Under the pieces are notes generated by a model, which was not told the origin of the DNA, did not search any database, and was given only the letters and a program-made list of their open reading frames with translations. A stretch of 64,000 nt of DNA from Conyzicola nivalis_A (GTDB lineage: Bacteria; Actinomycetota; Actinomycetes; Actinomycetales; Microbacteriaceae). A program made the position numbers and the translations under genes. Below are positions 55,818 to 64,000 of this stretch, piece by piece (position 1 is the first letter of the stretch; each line of letters opens with the position of its first letter). Where the stretch lies: the NCBI RefSeq assembly GCF_040548875.1, contig NZ_JBEPSJ010000002.1:310001-374000 (forward strand). Direction: 5' to 3'.

Positions 55818-56432
55818 ATGACAGACGACCAGAAACGCCCCATGTTCGACGAGCGGATGCGACAGCAGCTGCTCTACCAACGCGTGCTCGTGCTCGACGG
55901 CGCCCTCGACGACGACAACGGAACCCTGCTGATCAGCCAGCTGCTCACCCTGGCCGCCGAAGACGCGGCCTCCGACATCGCCCTGTGGATCCACTCGCCT
56001 GGCGGATCGGTGCCGTCGATGCTCGCGATCCGCGACGTGATGCGGCTCGTGCCGTGCGACGTCTCGACCCTCGCGCTCGGGCTCGCCTGCAGCGCCGGGC
56101 AGTTCCTGCTGTCGGCGGGCACCCCGGGCAGGCGGGCGGCACTCCCCCACGCGCGCATCCTCATGCACCAGGGCTCGTCGGGCATCGGAGGCTCGGCCGG
56201 CGAGGTCGAGGTACAGGCGAACGACCTGCGCCACACCCGCGACACGGTGCTCGGACTGATCGCGGCCGACACCGGCCAGACGCCGGAGCAGATCTTCGAC
56301 GACTCGCTGCACGACCGCTGGTACACGGCGCCGGAAGCCAGGGACTACGGGTTCATCGACCGCATCGTCGACTCGTTCGACCAGGTGATGCCCGCGAAGA
56401 CCCGCCGCGCCGCACTGGGGGTGAACGCATGA
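55818..56432 (+). CDS. clpP: ClpP-family protease subunit with intact triad
   Basis: 204 residues. The catalytic triad is complete: Ser92 in LACSAGQFLL, His117 in ILMHQG, Asp166 in LHDRWYTAPEA. The oxyanion region HSPGGSVPS (~59-67) is conserved. Together with a Clp ATPase it would form a barrel-shaped protease. It is the first of two overlapping clpP genes (ATGA with the next). Not the core clpP operon: no clpX or tig follows. Called ClpP3/4-like by position next to an XRE regulator. Confidence 0.92.
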   Translation: MTDDQKRPMFDERMRQQLLYQRVLVLDGALDDDNGTLLISQLLTLAAEDAASDIALWIHSPGGSVPSMLAIRDVMRLVPCDVSTLALGLACSAGQFLLSAGTPGRRAALPHARILMHQGSSGIGGSAGEVEVQANDLRHTRDTVLGLIAADTGQTPEQIFDDSLHDRWYTAPEARDYGFIDRIVDSFDQVMPAKTRRAALGVNA

Positions 56433-57019
56433 GCAGCTACACGATCCCCAACGTGATCGCGCAGCATCCGCGCGGCGAACGGATCATGGACGTCTACTCG
56501 CACCTGCTCACCGAACGCATCGTCTACCTCGGAACCGCGATCGACCCGGGCGTGGCCAACGCGCTGATCGCGCAGCTGCTGCACCTCGAGGCCGAGAGCT
56601 CGGAGCGCGAGATCAACCTCTACATCAACTGCGAGGGCGGCGACATGACGTCGATGCTCGCCGTCTACGACACGATGCAGTTCATCCAGGCGCCGGTCGC
56701 CACGACGTGCGTGGGCGAGGCGATCGCGGCGGGCGCGGTCCTGCTCGCGGCCGGAGCGCCCGGACGCCGCGCGGTGCTGCCGCACACGCGCGTCGTGCTG
56801 CACCAGCCGGCGGCCCGCGGGCAGGGGACGATCCCCGACCTGATCCTGCAGGCCGACGAGGTGGTGCGGGTGCGCGCCGACATCGAGTCGATCCTGTCGG
56901 AGCACACCGGACAGTCGGTCGAGGTGCTGCGCAACGACACCGACCGCGACCGGGTCTTCACCGCGCGTGCGGCGCTCGGGTACGGGCTGGTCGACCGGGT
57001 GCTGTCGCGACACGAATAG
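56429..57019 (+). CDS. ClpP-like subunit lacking the catalytic Ser
   Basis: 196 residues, ATG overlapping the upstream stop by 4 nt. It aligns with ClpP throughout, but where E. coli ClpP has CMGQAASMGA this one reads CVGEAIAAGA, so the nucleophile Ser is Ala100. His125 (VLHQP) and Asp174 (TDRDR) remain. The oxyanion SPGG also reads CEGG. It is probably an inactive or structural partner in a mixed ring with the intact subunit. ClpR-type inactive subunits are known in plants and cyanobacteria. Confidence 0.93.
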   Translation: MSSYTIPNVIAQHPRGERIMDVYSHLLTERIVYLGTAIDPGVANALIAQLLHLEAESSEREINLYINCEGGDMTSMLAVYDTMQFIQAPVATTCVGEAIAAGAVLLAAGAPGRRAVLPHTRVVLHQPAARGQGTIPDLILQADEVVRVRADIESILSEHTGQSVEVLRNDTDRDRVFTARAALGYGLVDRVLSRHE

Positions 57020-57043
57020 GGCTGATTCGAGGGCGGGCGGATG

Positions 57044-57445
57044 CTACGCCGCGAGCGACAGGACGACGCCGCCCGACGCGGCGGACTGATCGGCCGCGCC
57101 GCCGCTGCGGGGAAGCGCGGTCGGGCCGGTGAGGCCGAGGCCGGTCGACCCGGTGGGGCCCGTCGACCCGGTCAGGTCGAGACGCTGCCGGCCGAGCATC
57201 TCGTTCGCCACCTGGGCGGTCAGCGCCGTCAACGAGACCTCGAGGGCTCCGGCGATGGCGGCGATGATCTCGCTCGAGGGGTCTTTGAGCCCGCGTTCGA
57301 CCTCGGAGAGGTACTGCGGCGAGATGCCGGCTCGCGCGGCGGTCTCGGTCAGCGTCTTCTTCTGGAGTTCGCGTCGGGCGCGGAACCTGCGTCCGAGCAC
57401 CTCGCGCCAGAGCGGCTCGAATCGGGGGCGTCGGGTGATCTCCAT
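57044..57445 (-). CDS. XRE-family regulator, PopR-like
   Basis: 133 residues, ATG at 57443-57445. HTH_3 domain ~20-75 (LGRRFRARRELQKKTLTETA, ARAGISPQYLSEVERGLKDPS). A Gly/Thr/Pro tail (TGSTGPTGSTGLGLTG) leads to the end VVLSLAA. In Streptomyces PopR, next to clpP3clpP4, C-terminal alanines signal ClpP1P2-dependent degradation, and the Leu-Ala-Ala end here fits that. Convergent with the second clpP gene. The CGCTAC half-sites upstream of it match those upstream of clpP, suggesting autoregulation. Confidence 0.85.
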   Translation of the reverse strand: MEITRRPRFEPLWREVLGRRFRARRELQKKTLTETAARAGISPQYLSEVERGLKDPSSEIIAAIAGALEVSLTALTAQVANEMLGRQRLDLTGSTGPTGSTGLGLTGPTALPRSGGAADQSAASGGVVLSLAA

Positions 57446-57510
57446 GCGACCGAGAGTAGACGCTTCGCGGCGCCGCGTCGCGAGAATTCCGCTCACAGCA
57501 GACGCGGACG

Positions 57511-57567
57511 CGCAGGCTACCGCTACACCGCGGCACACGCGCGCCAGCTCGACGCGTAGCGCCTGCA
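57511..57567. promoter_or_regulatory. Candidate autoregulatory half-sites upstream of the XRE gene
   Basis: GCAGGC-TAC-CGCTACA (57512-57527) and, on the other strand, GCAGGCGCTACGCG (57554-57567) form an inverted arrangement sharing the CGCTAC core of the clpP operator. They lie 65-125 nt upstream of the XRE ATG. Confidence 0.4.
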
Positions 57568-57712
57568 CCGAGATGGCGCGCACACCGCGCGCCAATGCGT
57601 ACGGGCGCAGCCTCGCGCGCACTTTCACGCTCCATCCGCGATGCGTAGAGTGGTAGCGACCGACGCCCCAGACCCCGGCTGAGTTGTCATTTCGACGATT
57701 CGGAGGGGTGTT

Positions 57713-58036
57713 ATGGAACGACGGGTCCGCGATACGACGGCGACTCGTGACAGCGAATGGCTCGGGCAGCTGCTCAGCGGTGCGATCGCCGACGCGATGG
57801 CCACGCGCGGCGCGCATCTGGAGCCGCTCGACTGGAACGTCCGGCTGGAGAGCGGCGAACTCTACGTGCGCGGCACGCCCGCAGCCGGGAGCGAGCGCCC
57901 CCTCGACACCTGCCGCGCCTGGGCGCGGGCACTCGAACTGTTCAAGCAGGAGTTCGACGGCGACGAGCAGCACATCGTGTGGTTTCTCTACTCGAACCCC
58001 TGGATGATCGAGGTCGTCTGCGACTCGCCCGCCTAA
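57713..58036 (+). CDS. Hypothetical protein
   Basis: 107 residues, ATG at 57713 after GGAGGGGTGTT. It contains LGQLLSGAIADAMATRGAHLEP, RLESGELYVRGTP and a C-terminal HIVWFLYSNPWMIEVVCDSPA. No signal peptide, no TM, no known motif. Convergent with the alkene reductase gene; the stops overlap by 4 nt. Codon use and a good SD support a real gene. Family unknown. Confidence 0.7.
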   Translation: MERRVRDTTATRDSEWLGQLLSGAIADAMATRGAHLEPLDWNVRLESGELYVRGTPAAGSERPLDTCRAWARALELFKQEFDGDEQHIVWFLYSNPWMIEVVCDSPA

Positions 58037-59112
58037 CCGGCCGCCGCGATCGTCGGGTAGTCGGTGTAGCCGCGGGCGCCCGCCGTGTAGAACGAGTCGG
58101 CGTCGGGCTCGTTGAGCGGCGCGTGCTGCGACCAGCGGTGCGCGAGGTCGGGGTTCGCGATGACGAGCCGGCCCACGGCCACCGCGTCGGCGTGGGCGTC
58201 GCGCACGAGCGCGGTCGCCTCCTCGCGGGTCGTGACGGTGTCGAAGCCAGAGTTCGCGATCAGCTTTCCGCCGAAGCGGGCGCGCAGGTCTTGAACGAGG
58301 TCGCCGCCCATGTCGGGGTGCAGCACGCTGACGTAGGCGAGGCCGAGGTCGGAGATTCCGTCGACGAGAGCTTCGTAGGTCGCCCGCACGTCGGTCGCAT
58401 CCGTCTCGACGACGTCTTGGATGTTCCGTTCCGGCGAGATGCGGATGCCTGTGCGCCCGGCACCGATCGCTTCGCTGATCGCGCGGGTCGTCTCGACGAC
58501 GAAGCGTGCGCGGTTCTCGGGGCTTCCGCCGAACTCGTCGTCACGCACGTTGGAGACCGGCGACAGGAACTGGTGCAGCAGGTAGCCGTTCGCGGAGTGC
58601 ACCTCGACGCCGTCGAACCCGGCGCGCATCGCGTTGCGCGCCGCGGCGACGAGCGCGAGCTTGGTCGACTCGAGCTCGTCGACCGTCAGCGCGTGCGGCA
58701 CCGGGTACGGCTGCTTGCCGGTCGGGGTGCGCAGCTCGCCCGAGATGGCGACGGCACTGGGGGCGACGACACGGTCGCTGCCGTTGACGTCGGTGTGGGT
58801 GACGCGTCCGCTGTGCATGAGCTGCACCACGATCGTGCCGCCGGCGGCGTGCACGGAGTCGGTGACCCGCTTCCAGCCGTCGACCTGGGCATCGGTCTCG
58901 AGGCCGGGCTGGCCGCTGTAGGCCTTCGACTCCTGCACCGGGAAGGTGCCCTCGGTGACGATCAGGCCGAGGCCCGCGCGCTGCGTGTAGTGCTCGGCGA
59001 CGAGCTCGGTCGGCACCCCGTTCTCGTCGGACCTCATCCGCGTCATCGGCGCCATGGTGATGCGGTTGGCGAGGCGGAGGTCTCCGAGGGAGAGCGGGCT
59101 GAACAGGTGCAT
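58033..59112 (-). CDS. Old yellow enzyme-type alkene reductase
   Basis: 359 residues, ATG at 59112 (HLFSPLSLGDLRLANRITMAP). TIM-barrel with FMN-binding region, APMTRMRSDENGVP, the His/Asn active-site pair in VEVHSANGYLLHQFLSP, and GKLIANSGFD near the C-terminus. NemA/OYE-type enzymes reduce electrophilic alkenes and nitro compounds with NADPH. A GAAAGG site precedes the ATG. Upstream in-frame codons back to 59181 are not family-like. Substrate unknown. Confidence 0.95.
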   Translation of the reverse strand: MHLFSPLSLGDLRLANRITMAPMTRMRSDENGVPTELVAEHYTQRAGLGLIVTEGTFPVQESKAYSGQPGLETDAQVDGWKRVTDSVHAAGGTIVVQLMHSGRVTHTDVNGSDRVVAPSAVAISGELRTPTGKQPYPVPHALTVDELESTKLALVAAARNAMRAGFDGVEVHSANGYLLHQFLSPVSNVRDDEFGGSPENRARFVVETTRAISEAIGAGRTGIRISPERNIQDVVETDATDVRATYEALVDGISDLGLAYVSVLHPDMGGDLVQDLRARFGGKLIANSGFDTVTTREEATALVRDAHADAVAVGRLVIANPDLAHRWSQHAPLNEPDADSFYTAGARGYTDYPTIAAAG

Positions 59113-59215
59113 TGACGATGCCTTTCGATGAGAACGGATGCTTCGAACCCAACCGTCGCTGGGGAGAAGTATTCCCGTCATCGGCCCGTCTCCGGGATCT
59201 CGTTACGAAGAGCGT

Positions 59216-61273
59216 CTACTCCTTGGCGGCCTCCGCGGCGAGCTCGGCGTCTGCGAACTCGGCGTCTGCGAACTCGGCGTCGATGTCGGTCGCCCCCTCG
59301 AACTGCGAGTTGTACAGCCGGTAGTAGGCGCCCTGGTTCTTGATCAGCTCGGCGTGGGTGCCCTGCTCGACGATGTCGCCCGCCTCCATCACGAGGATGA
59401 GGTCGGCGTCGCGGATGGTCGACAGCCGGTGCGCGATCACGAACGAGGTGCGCCCCTGACGGAGCGCCGCCATGCCGTGCTGCAGCAGCAGCTCGGTGCG
59501 GGTGTCGACCGAGGAGGTGGCCTCGTCGAGGATGAGCACCGACGGCTGGGCGACGAACGCCCTCGCGATCGTGATGAGCTGCTTCTCGCCCGCGGAGACG
59601 TTCGAGGCCTCCTCGTCGAGCACGGTGTCGTAGCCGTCGGGGAGGGAGTGCACGAACCTGTCGACGTAGGTCGCCCTCGCGGCATCCATCACCTCGTCGT
59701 CTGTCGCGTCCTGGCGCCCGTAACGGATGTTCTCGCGGATGGTTCCGGCGAACAGCCACGGGTCTTGCAGCACCATGCCGGTGCGCGAGCGCACGTCGCG
59801 GCGGGTCAGGTCGGCGATGTCCTGGCCGTCGAGCAGGATGCGTCCGCCGTCGAGCTCGTAGAACCGCATGATGAGGTTCACGAGCGTGGTCTTGCCTGCG
59901 CCGGTCGGGCCGACGATCGCGACGGTCTGCCCCGGCTTGACCGAGAACGACAGGTCGCGGATGAGCGGGTGGTCGGGGTTGTAGGAGAACGCGACGTTCT
60001 CGAACACGATCGTGCCGTCGCCGTCGACCGGCTCGGGCGCGTCGGCAGCGTCGGCTCCCTGCTCGTCGGCGTCGAGCAGCTCGAAGACGCGTTCGGCCGA
60101 GGCCGTTCCCGACTGCACGACCGCGGCCATGCCGCCGAGCTCCGACAGCGGCTGCGTGAATTGCTGCGAGTACTGGATGAAGGCCTGCACGTCGCCGAGA
60201 CGCAGCTGGCCGCTCGCGACCATGAGGCCGCCGAGCACGGCGATGCCGACGAAGGAGAGGTTTCCGATGAACATCATGCCCGGCATGATCATGCCCGACA
60301 GGAACTGCGCCTTGAAGCTCGCGCGGTACAGCTCCTCGTTCTCGGCCATGAACTTCTCGTGGGCGTCCTTCTCGCGGCCGAACACCTTGACCAGCGAGTG
60401 GCCGGAGAACGACTCCTCGACGCGGGCGTTGAGCAGGCCCATCTTGCGCCACTGGATGCCGAACGCCTTCTGCGACTTCGGCCCGATGATGCCGAAGATC
60501 ACGGCCATCAGCGGAAGGCTGACGAGCGCGACGAGGGCGAGCTGCCACGAGATGGAGAACATCATGATGAGCACGCCGACGACGGTGAGGATCGCGGTGA
60601 GCGCGCCGGAGAGCGACTGCTGCATCGTCTGGGTGATGTTGTCGATGTCGTTCGTCACCCGGCTGAGCAGGTCGCCGCGCTGCACCTTGTCGAAGTACGA
60701 CAGCGGCATGCGGTTGATCTTCGCCTCGACGCTGCGGCGCAGGCGCCACATGGTGCGCACCATGATGACGTTGATCACGTAGCCCTGCAGCCAGCCGAGC
60801 ACCGACGCCACGATATAGAGGGCGAGCACGAACACGATGACCTGGCTGAGGCGCGCGAAGTCGACGCCCTCCCCCGGGGTGATCTGCATCGCCCCGACCA
60901 TGTTCGCGAGGTCGGTCTGCCCCGAGGCCCGCAGCTGCTCGACCGCCTGCGCCTTGGTGATGCCGGAGGGCAGCTGGGCAGAGATGAAGCCCTCGAAGAT
61001 GATGTTCGTCGCCTCGCCGAGCACACGCGGGGCGAGCACGGTGAGCACGACGCTGATCGCGCCCAGCAGTGACACGAACGCGAAGGCGAACGCGTGTGGC
61101 CGCAGCAGGCCGATCAGCCGGCGGAAGCTCTGGCCGAAGTTCGCCGCCTTGCCGGGGGCGACGCTGTCCCACGAGTCGGAGGCCAGGCGCGCCTTCTCGG
61201 CGAGTTCGAGCTCGTACCGCTCGTCTTCGCTCAGCTCCGCGGGCGGGAGGGGGATCTGGTTCTCGACGCTCAT
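59216..61273 (-). CDS. ABC exporter half-subunit with consensus Walker B
   Basis: 685 residues: six TMs (~75-340) then an NBD. Walker A GPTGAGKTT, Walker B VLILDEATSSVD with catalytic Glu, and H-loop AHRLSTI are canonical, but the signature reads NVSAGEKQLIT instead of LSGGQ. The C-terminus has a repeated EFADAEFADAELAAEAAKE tail. ATG overlaps the partner stop by 4 nt. Forms a heterodimer with the 61270 gene, with the degenerate site shared between them, as in TM287/288. Exported substrate unknown. Confidence 0.95.
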   Translation of the reverse strand: MSVENQIPLPPAELSEDERYELELAEKARLASDSWDSVAPGKAANFGQSFRRLIGLLRPHAFAFAFVSLLGAISVVLTVLAPRVLGEATNIIFEGFISAQLPSGITKAQAVEQLRASGQTDLANMVGAMQITPGEGVDFARLSQVIVFVLALYIVASVLGWLQGYVINVIMVRTMWRLRRSVEAKINRMPLSYFDKVQRGDLLSRVTNDIDNITQTMQQSLSGALTAILTVVGVLIMMFSISWQLALVALVSLPLMAVIFGIIGPKSQKAFGIQWRKMGLLNARVEESFSGHSLVKVFGREKDAHEKFMAENEELYRASFKAQFLSGMIMPGMMFIGNLSFVGIAVLGGLMVASGQLRLGDVQAFIQYSQQFTQPLSELGGMAAVVQSGTASAERVFELLDADEQGADAADAPEPVDGDGTIVFENVAFSYNPDHPLIRDLSFSVKPGQTVAIVGPTGAGKTTLVNLIMRFYELDGGRILLDGQDIADLTRRDVRSRTGMVLQDPWLFAGTIRENIRYGRQDATDDEVMDAARATYVDRFVHSLPDGYDTVLDEEASNVSAGEKQLITIARAFVAQPSVLILDEATSSVDTRTELLLQHGMAALRQGRTSFVIAHRLSTIRDADLILVMEAGDIVEQGTHAELIKNQGAYYRLYNSQFEGATDIDAEFADAEFADAELAAEAAKE

Positions 61274-63003
61274 GCCGTTGCCTCCACGCCGAGCTGCGAC
61301 TCGACGATCTCGCGGTAGGTCTCGCTCGAGGCGAGAAGTTCTTCGTGGGTGCCGATGCCGACCATGGCGCCGTCGTCGAGCACGACGATGCGGTCTGCGC
61401 CGGTGATCGTCGACACCCGTTGGGCGACGACGATCTTGGTGACGTCGGGCAGCTCGCGCCAGAGCGCCTGCCTGAGCCGGGCGTCGGTGGTCAGGTCGAG
61501 GGCAGAGAACGAGTCGTCGAAGACGAGTACGTCGGGGGCGTGCACGATCGCGCGGGCGATGGCGAGCCGCTGGCGTTGGCCGCCCGATACGTTCGTGCCG
61601 CCCTGGGCGATGCGCGCGTTCAACTGGCCGTCCATCTCCTCGACGAAGTCGCGGCCCTGGGCGATCTCCAGCGCGTGCCAGAGGTCGTCGTCTGTGGCAT
61701 CCTCTCGTCCGAAGCGGAGATTGGATGCCACGGTGCCGGTGAAGAGGAACGGACGCTGCGGCACGAGCCCGATTCCCGACCAGAGCAGGTCGAGGTCGAC
61801 CTGTCTGACGTCGACGCCGCCGACGAGCACGGAGCCGCCGGTCACGTCGAACAGGCGCGGGATCAGCGAGATGAGAGTGGTCTTGCCTGCGCCGGTCGAG
61901 CCGATGATCGCCACCGTCTCACCGCGCGCGGCGGAGAAGGAGACGCCGCCGACAACGGGGAACTCCGCGCCCGGGTAGGTGAAGGTGGCGTCGCGGAACT
62001 CGATCGTGCCCGGCGTGGGGAGTGCGGCGACCGGATTCTCGGGGCGCGCGAGCGTGGTCTCGCTCGCAAGAACGGCGGCGACGCGCTCGGCCGACACGGC
62101 GGCGCGGGGGATCATGATGGTCATGAAGCTCGCCATGAGCACCCCGCCGAGGATGAGCCCGACGTACTGCATAAACGCGAACAGCGTGCCGATCTCGATG
62201 TCGCCGTTGTCGACGCGGATGCCGCCGAACCAGATGACGCCGACGACGGTGACGTTGAGCACCAGCATCGCGAGGGGGAAGAGCAGCACGAACAGCGATC
62301 CGACGCGACGGCCGACGTCCATGATGTCGGTGTTGGCGGCCTCGAACCGCTTCTCCTCGATCGGCTCGCGCACGAAGGCGCGCACCACCCGGATTCCGGT
62401 GAGCTGCTCGCGCATGATGCGGTTCACGTTGTCGAGGCGCTTCTGGAAGGTGCGGAACAGCGGCACCATCCGCGAGATGATGACGCCGACGACGAGCAGC
62501 AGAACCGGCACGATCACCGCGATGATCCAGCTGAGGCCGATGTCTTGGCGCAGCGCCATGATGATGCCGCCGATCGCCAGCAGCGGCGCGGAGACGAGCA
62601 TCGTGGCGCCCATCATCGCGAGCATCTGCACCTGGGTGACGTCGTTGGTGTTGCGCGTGATCAGCGACCCGGCGCCGAAGTGGGAGACCTCCCGCTCTGA
62701 GAACGCGCTCACGCGCTCGAAGACGTCGTTGCGGATGTCACGGCCGGCCTGCATCGCGGCTCGCGCGGCGAAGTAGGTGGCGATGATGGAGGCGACGATC
62801 TGCCCGAGCGAGATGCCGAGCATCATCAGTCCGGTGGCCCAGATGAACTCGGTGTCGCCGGTGGCGACACCCTTGTCGATGATCTCGCCGTTGAGCGTCG
62901 GCAGATAGAGCGAGGCGAGCGCCGCGATGAACTGGAAGACGAGCACACCGATGAGCTGCTTGCGGTACGGACGCAGATAGCGTCCGAGGAGTTTTGCGAG
63001 CAT
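61270..63003 (-). CDS. ABC exporter half-subunit with degenerate Walker B
   Basis: 577 residues: six TMs (~15-310) and an NBD. Walker A GSTGAGKTT and signature NVSGGQRQRLAIARA are canonical. Walker B reads VLVFDDSFSALD, so the catalytic Glu is Asp, and the switch histidine is Gln (VVAQRVSTI). The changes complement the partner's weak signature: one ATP site is catalytic and one is degenerate. First gene of a two-gene operon, ATG at 63003. It resembles LmrCD/BmrCD-type multidrug or lipid exporters. Confidence 0.95.
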   Translation of the reverse strand: MLAKLLGRYLRPYRKQLIGVLVFQFIAALASLYLPTLNGEIIDKGVATGDTEFIWATGLMMLGISLGQIVASIIATYFAARAAMQAGRDIRNDVFERVSAFSEREVSHFGAGSLITRNTNDVTQVQMLAMMGATMLVSAPLLAIGGIIMALRQDIGLSWIIAVIVPVLLLVVGVIISRMVPLFRTFQKRLDNVNRIMREQLTGIRVVRAFVREPIEEKRFEAANTDIMDVGRRVGSLFVLLFPLAMLVLNVTVVGVIWFGGIRVDNGDIEIGTLFAFMQYVGLILGGVLMASFMTIMIPRAAVSAERVAAVLASETTLARPENPVAALPTPGTIEFRDATFTYPGAEFPVVGGVSFSAARGETVAIIGSTGAGKTTLISLIPRLFDVTGGSVLVGGVDVRQVDLDLLWSGIGLVPQRPFLFTGTVASNLRFGREDATDDDLWHALEIAQGRDFVEEMDGQLNARIAQGGTNVSGGQRQRLAIARAIVHAPDVLVFDDSFSALDLTTDARLRQALWRELPDVTKIVVAQRVSTITGADRIVVLDDGAMVGIGTHEELLASSETYREIVESQLGVEATA

Positions 63004-63257
63004 GGGACTCCCGACGTTGGGGGGGGTGAAAGTGTGGGGGATTAAAAGCGAACCGAACCATCTTCGGCTTTTCGACGGCCGCGCTCAAGAGTCGGCCGCA
63101 CTCAATATACGGCGAAATATACGGGGAGCCTCCGACACCCGTAGGACACGGACGTCGGGCCCCACAATGGGGCGGTTCGCGACGGAGGAGGCGGCCGTTA
63201 CAGTTTGTAGTGGCACCGCCATCGTGGAGGGCCGCCACCCCAATCGAACGGACACCC
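63004..63257. other. Divergent intergenic region
   Basis: 254 nt between the ABC operon and the secreted protein gene. It contains a hairpin-like AAAAGC...GCTTTT with CGAA/TTCG (63046-63069) and two copies of AATATACG (63104-63111, 63116-63123), giving TATATT-like -10 motifs on the minus strand; no convincing -35 partner was found. Confidence 0.4.
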
Positions 63258-64000
63258 ATGTCGCGCGCCGCCCTGACCCCGAGCCGTCGACACCGGTACT
63301 CCGCGGTGGTCGCGTTCGGCCTCATCGTCGCACTGCTCTCCCCCGCCGCACCCGCCACGGCGGCACCCGGGCCAGTCGCCGGGCCGAGCGAGCTCACCGT
63401 CGCCTACGACGCGCTCGACAGTGTGACGCTGGCCTGGGGACCGGCGCCGGTCGACGCGGTCGGGTTCGCGCTGAGCTACATCGACACCGCGGGGGACGAG
63501 ACGACCATCGCGCTCGCGCTCGCCGATCGCAGCATCCGACTCACCGACATCGGCTACGGGTCAGCCCCGGCCGGGCTTCGCAGTCGGTTCGCCGACGGTT
63601 CCTTCAGCGAACCCTCGCTGATCGACGTGCTGCGCGGCAGCGTCGCCAACCTCGCCTCCGCAATCGACCGGATCGAGCAGGAGACCGAGACGACCCTCAC
63701 CGAGACGGTCACCCTGAGCTCTCGCACGCGTCTCGCCGCGGCGATCGACGCCGCGCGGGATCTCGTGGCCGATGGCGCGACACCCGACCAGGTGCTGGCA
63801 GCGGCCACCGCGGTGACCGACGCCGCGGCCGACCTCGTCGACTACCGGGTCGTGCTGAAGTACATCGCCGATTTCGAGGCTCGGGATGTCTCGGCCTTCA
63901 CTCCCGGCTCGCAGGCGAGATTCGCGGCCGCTCTCGACGCCGCTCGCCAGCTGGTGGCGGTCGCCGCCACCGACCCTGCCGCCGCCGTCACCGGGGTGCA
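63258..64000 (+). CDS. Secreted FIVAR-like repeat protein, 5' part
   Basis: At least 247 codons, open at the right edge. ATG at 63258. A signal peptide (VVAFGLIVALLSPAAPATAA) is followed by a fibronectin III-like domain (PSELTVAYDALDSVTLAWGP, VGFALSYIDTAGDET) and helical repeats TRLAAAIDAARDLVADGATP and ARFAAALDAARQLVAVAATD, which resemble FIVAR modules of cell-surface and glycan-active proteins. The rest of the protein is unseen, so no enzymatic function can be assigned. Divergent from the ABC exporter operon. Confidence 0.72.
   Translation, partial: MSRAALTPSRRHRYSAVVAFGLIVALLSPAAPATAAPGPVAGPSELTVAYDALDSVTLAWGPAPVDAVGFALSYIDTAGDETTIALALADRSIRLTDIGYGSAPAGLRSRFADGSFSEPSLIDVLRGSVANLASAIDRIEQETETTLTETVTLSSRTRLAAAIDAARDLVADGATPDQVLAAATAVTDAAADLVDYRVVLKYIADFEARDVSAFTPGSQARFAAALDAARQLVAVAATDPAAAVTGV

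Overview
The window is about 64 kb of dense, high-GC DNA with many GTG starts, 1-14 nt gene overlaps and actinobacterial family signatures (XPB-type helicase pair, WXG100, DUF3027, DUF3263, LytR_C, DtxR-type iron boxes, HrcA/CIRCE-controlled groL). The gene content and synteny fit the family Microbacteriaceae (Actinomycetota); this is inferred from gene families, not from a marker search.

Layout. 0-12.9 kb is mostly core: cold-shock/DUF3027 pair, small membrane protein, helicase-associated protein plus XPB helicase, folP with a RibD-like reductase, an OmpR-type two-component system, a WXG100 protein, a lipoprotein, groL with two CIRCE operators, cspA, and the LytR_C/DUF3263 pair. 12.9-19.4 kb is an iron/heme locus: an HmuT-like lipoprotein and a very large HtaA-domain surface protein, each with a DtxR-like box, flanking a DUF2332 gene and a hairpin-rich intergenic stretch. 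19.4-21.5 kb has GNAT, msrB, nitroreductase, SRPBCC and tRNA-Thr(TGT). 21.5-38 kb is an accessory mix: two TetR regulators each divergent from oxidoreductases, DUF1254, SulP, an ECF sigma factor with a YCII partner, SDRs, nitroreductase and small membrane proteins. 38-44.9 kb holds an orphan multi-TM histidine kinase, a MocR regulator divergent from an EamA transporter plus an MBL hydrolase, and a lipoprotein. 45-49.3 kb is an envelope/stress block (YihY, a small unknown protein, holin-like and DUF3618 operon, duplicated DUF6766 protein). 49.3-55.7 kb is a sugar locus: GH127 beta-L-arabinofuranosidase, two permeases, binding protein and a divergent LacI regulator with an operator over the promoter. 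55.7-57.5 kb is an accessory ClpP pair plus XRE regulator. 57.7-64 kb has an unknown small protein, an alkene reductase, a heterodimeric ABC exporter and the start of a secreted FIVAR-like protein.

How genes work together. The sugar locus reads as import of arabino-oligosaccharides followed by cytoplasmic cleavage, repressed by LacI. The two iron-box genes would both be induced by iron starvation; no heme permease/ATPase is visible beside them. The most unusual unit is the ClpP pair: one subunit keeps Ser-His-Asp, the other has Ala in place of the nucleophile, and the pair follows a 66-bp near-perfect palindrome built from four GCGCTACA half-sites. The neighbouring XRE protein ends in Leu-Ala-Ala, as expected for a Clp-degraded, PopR-like regulator.
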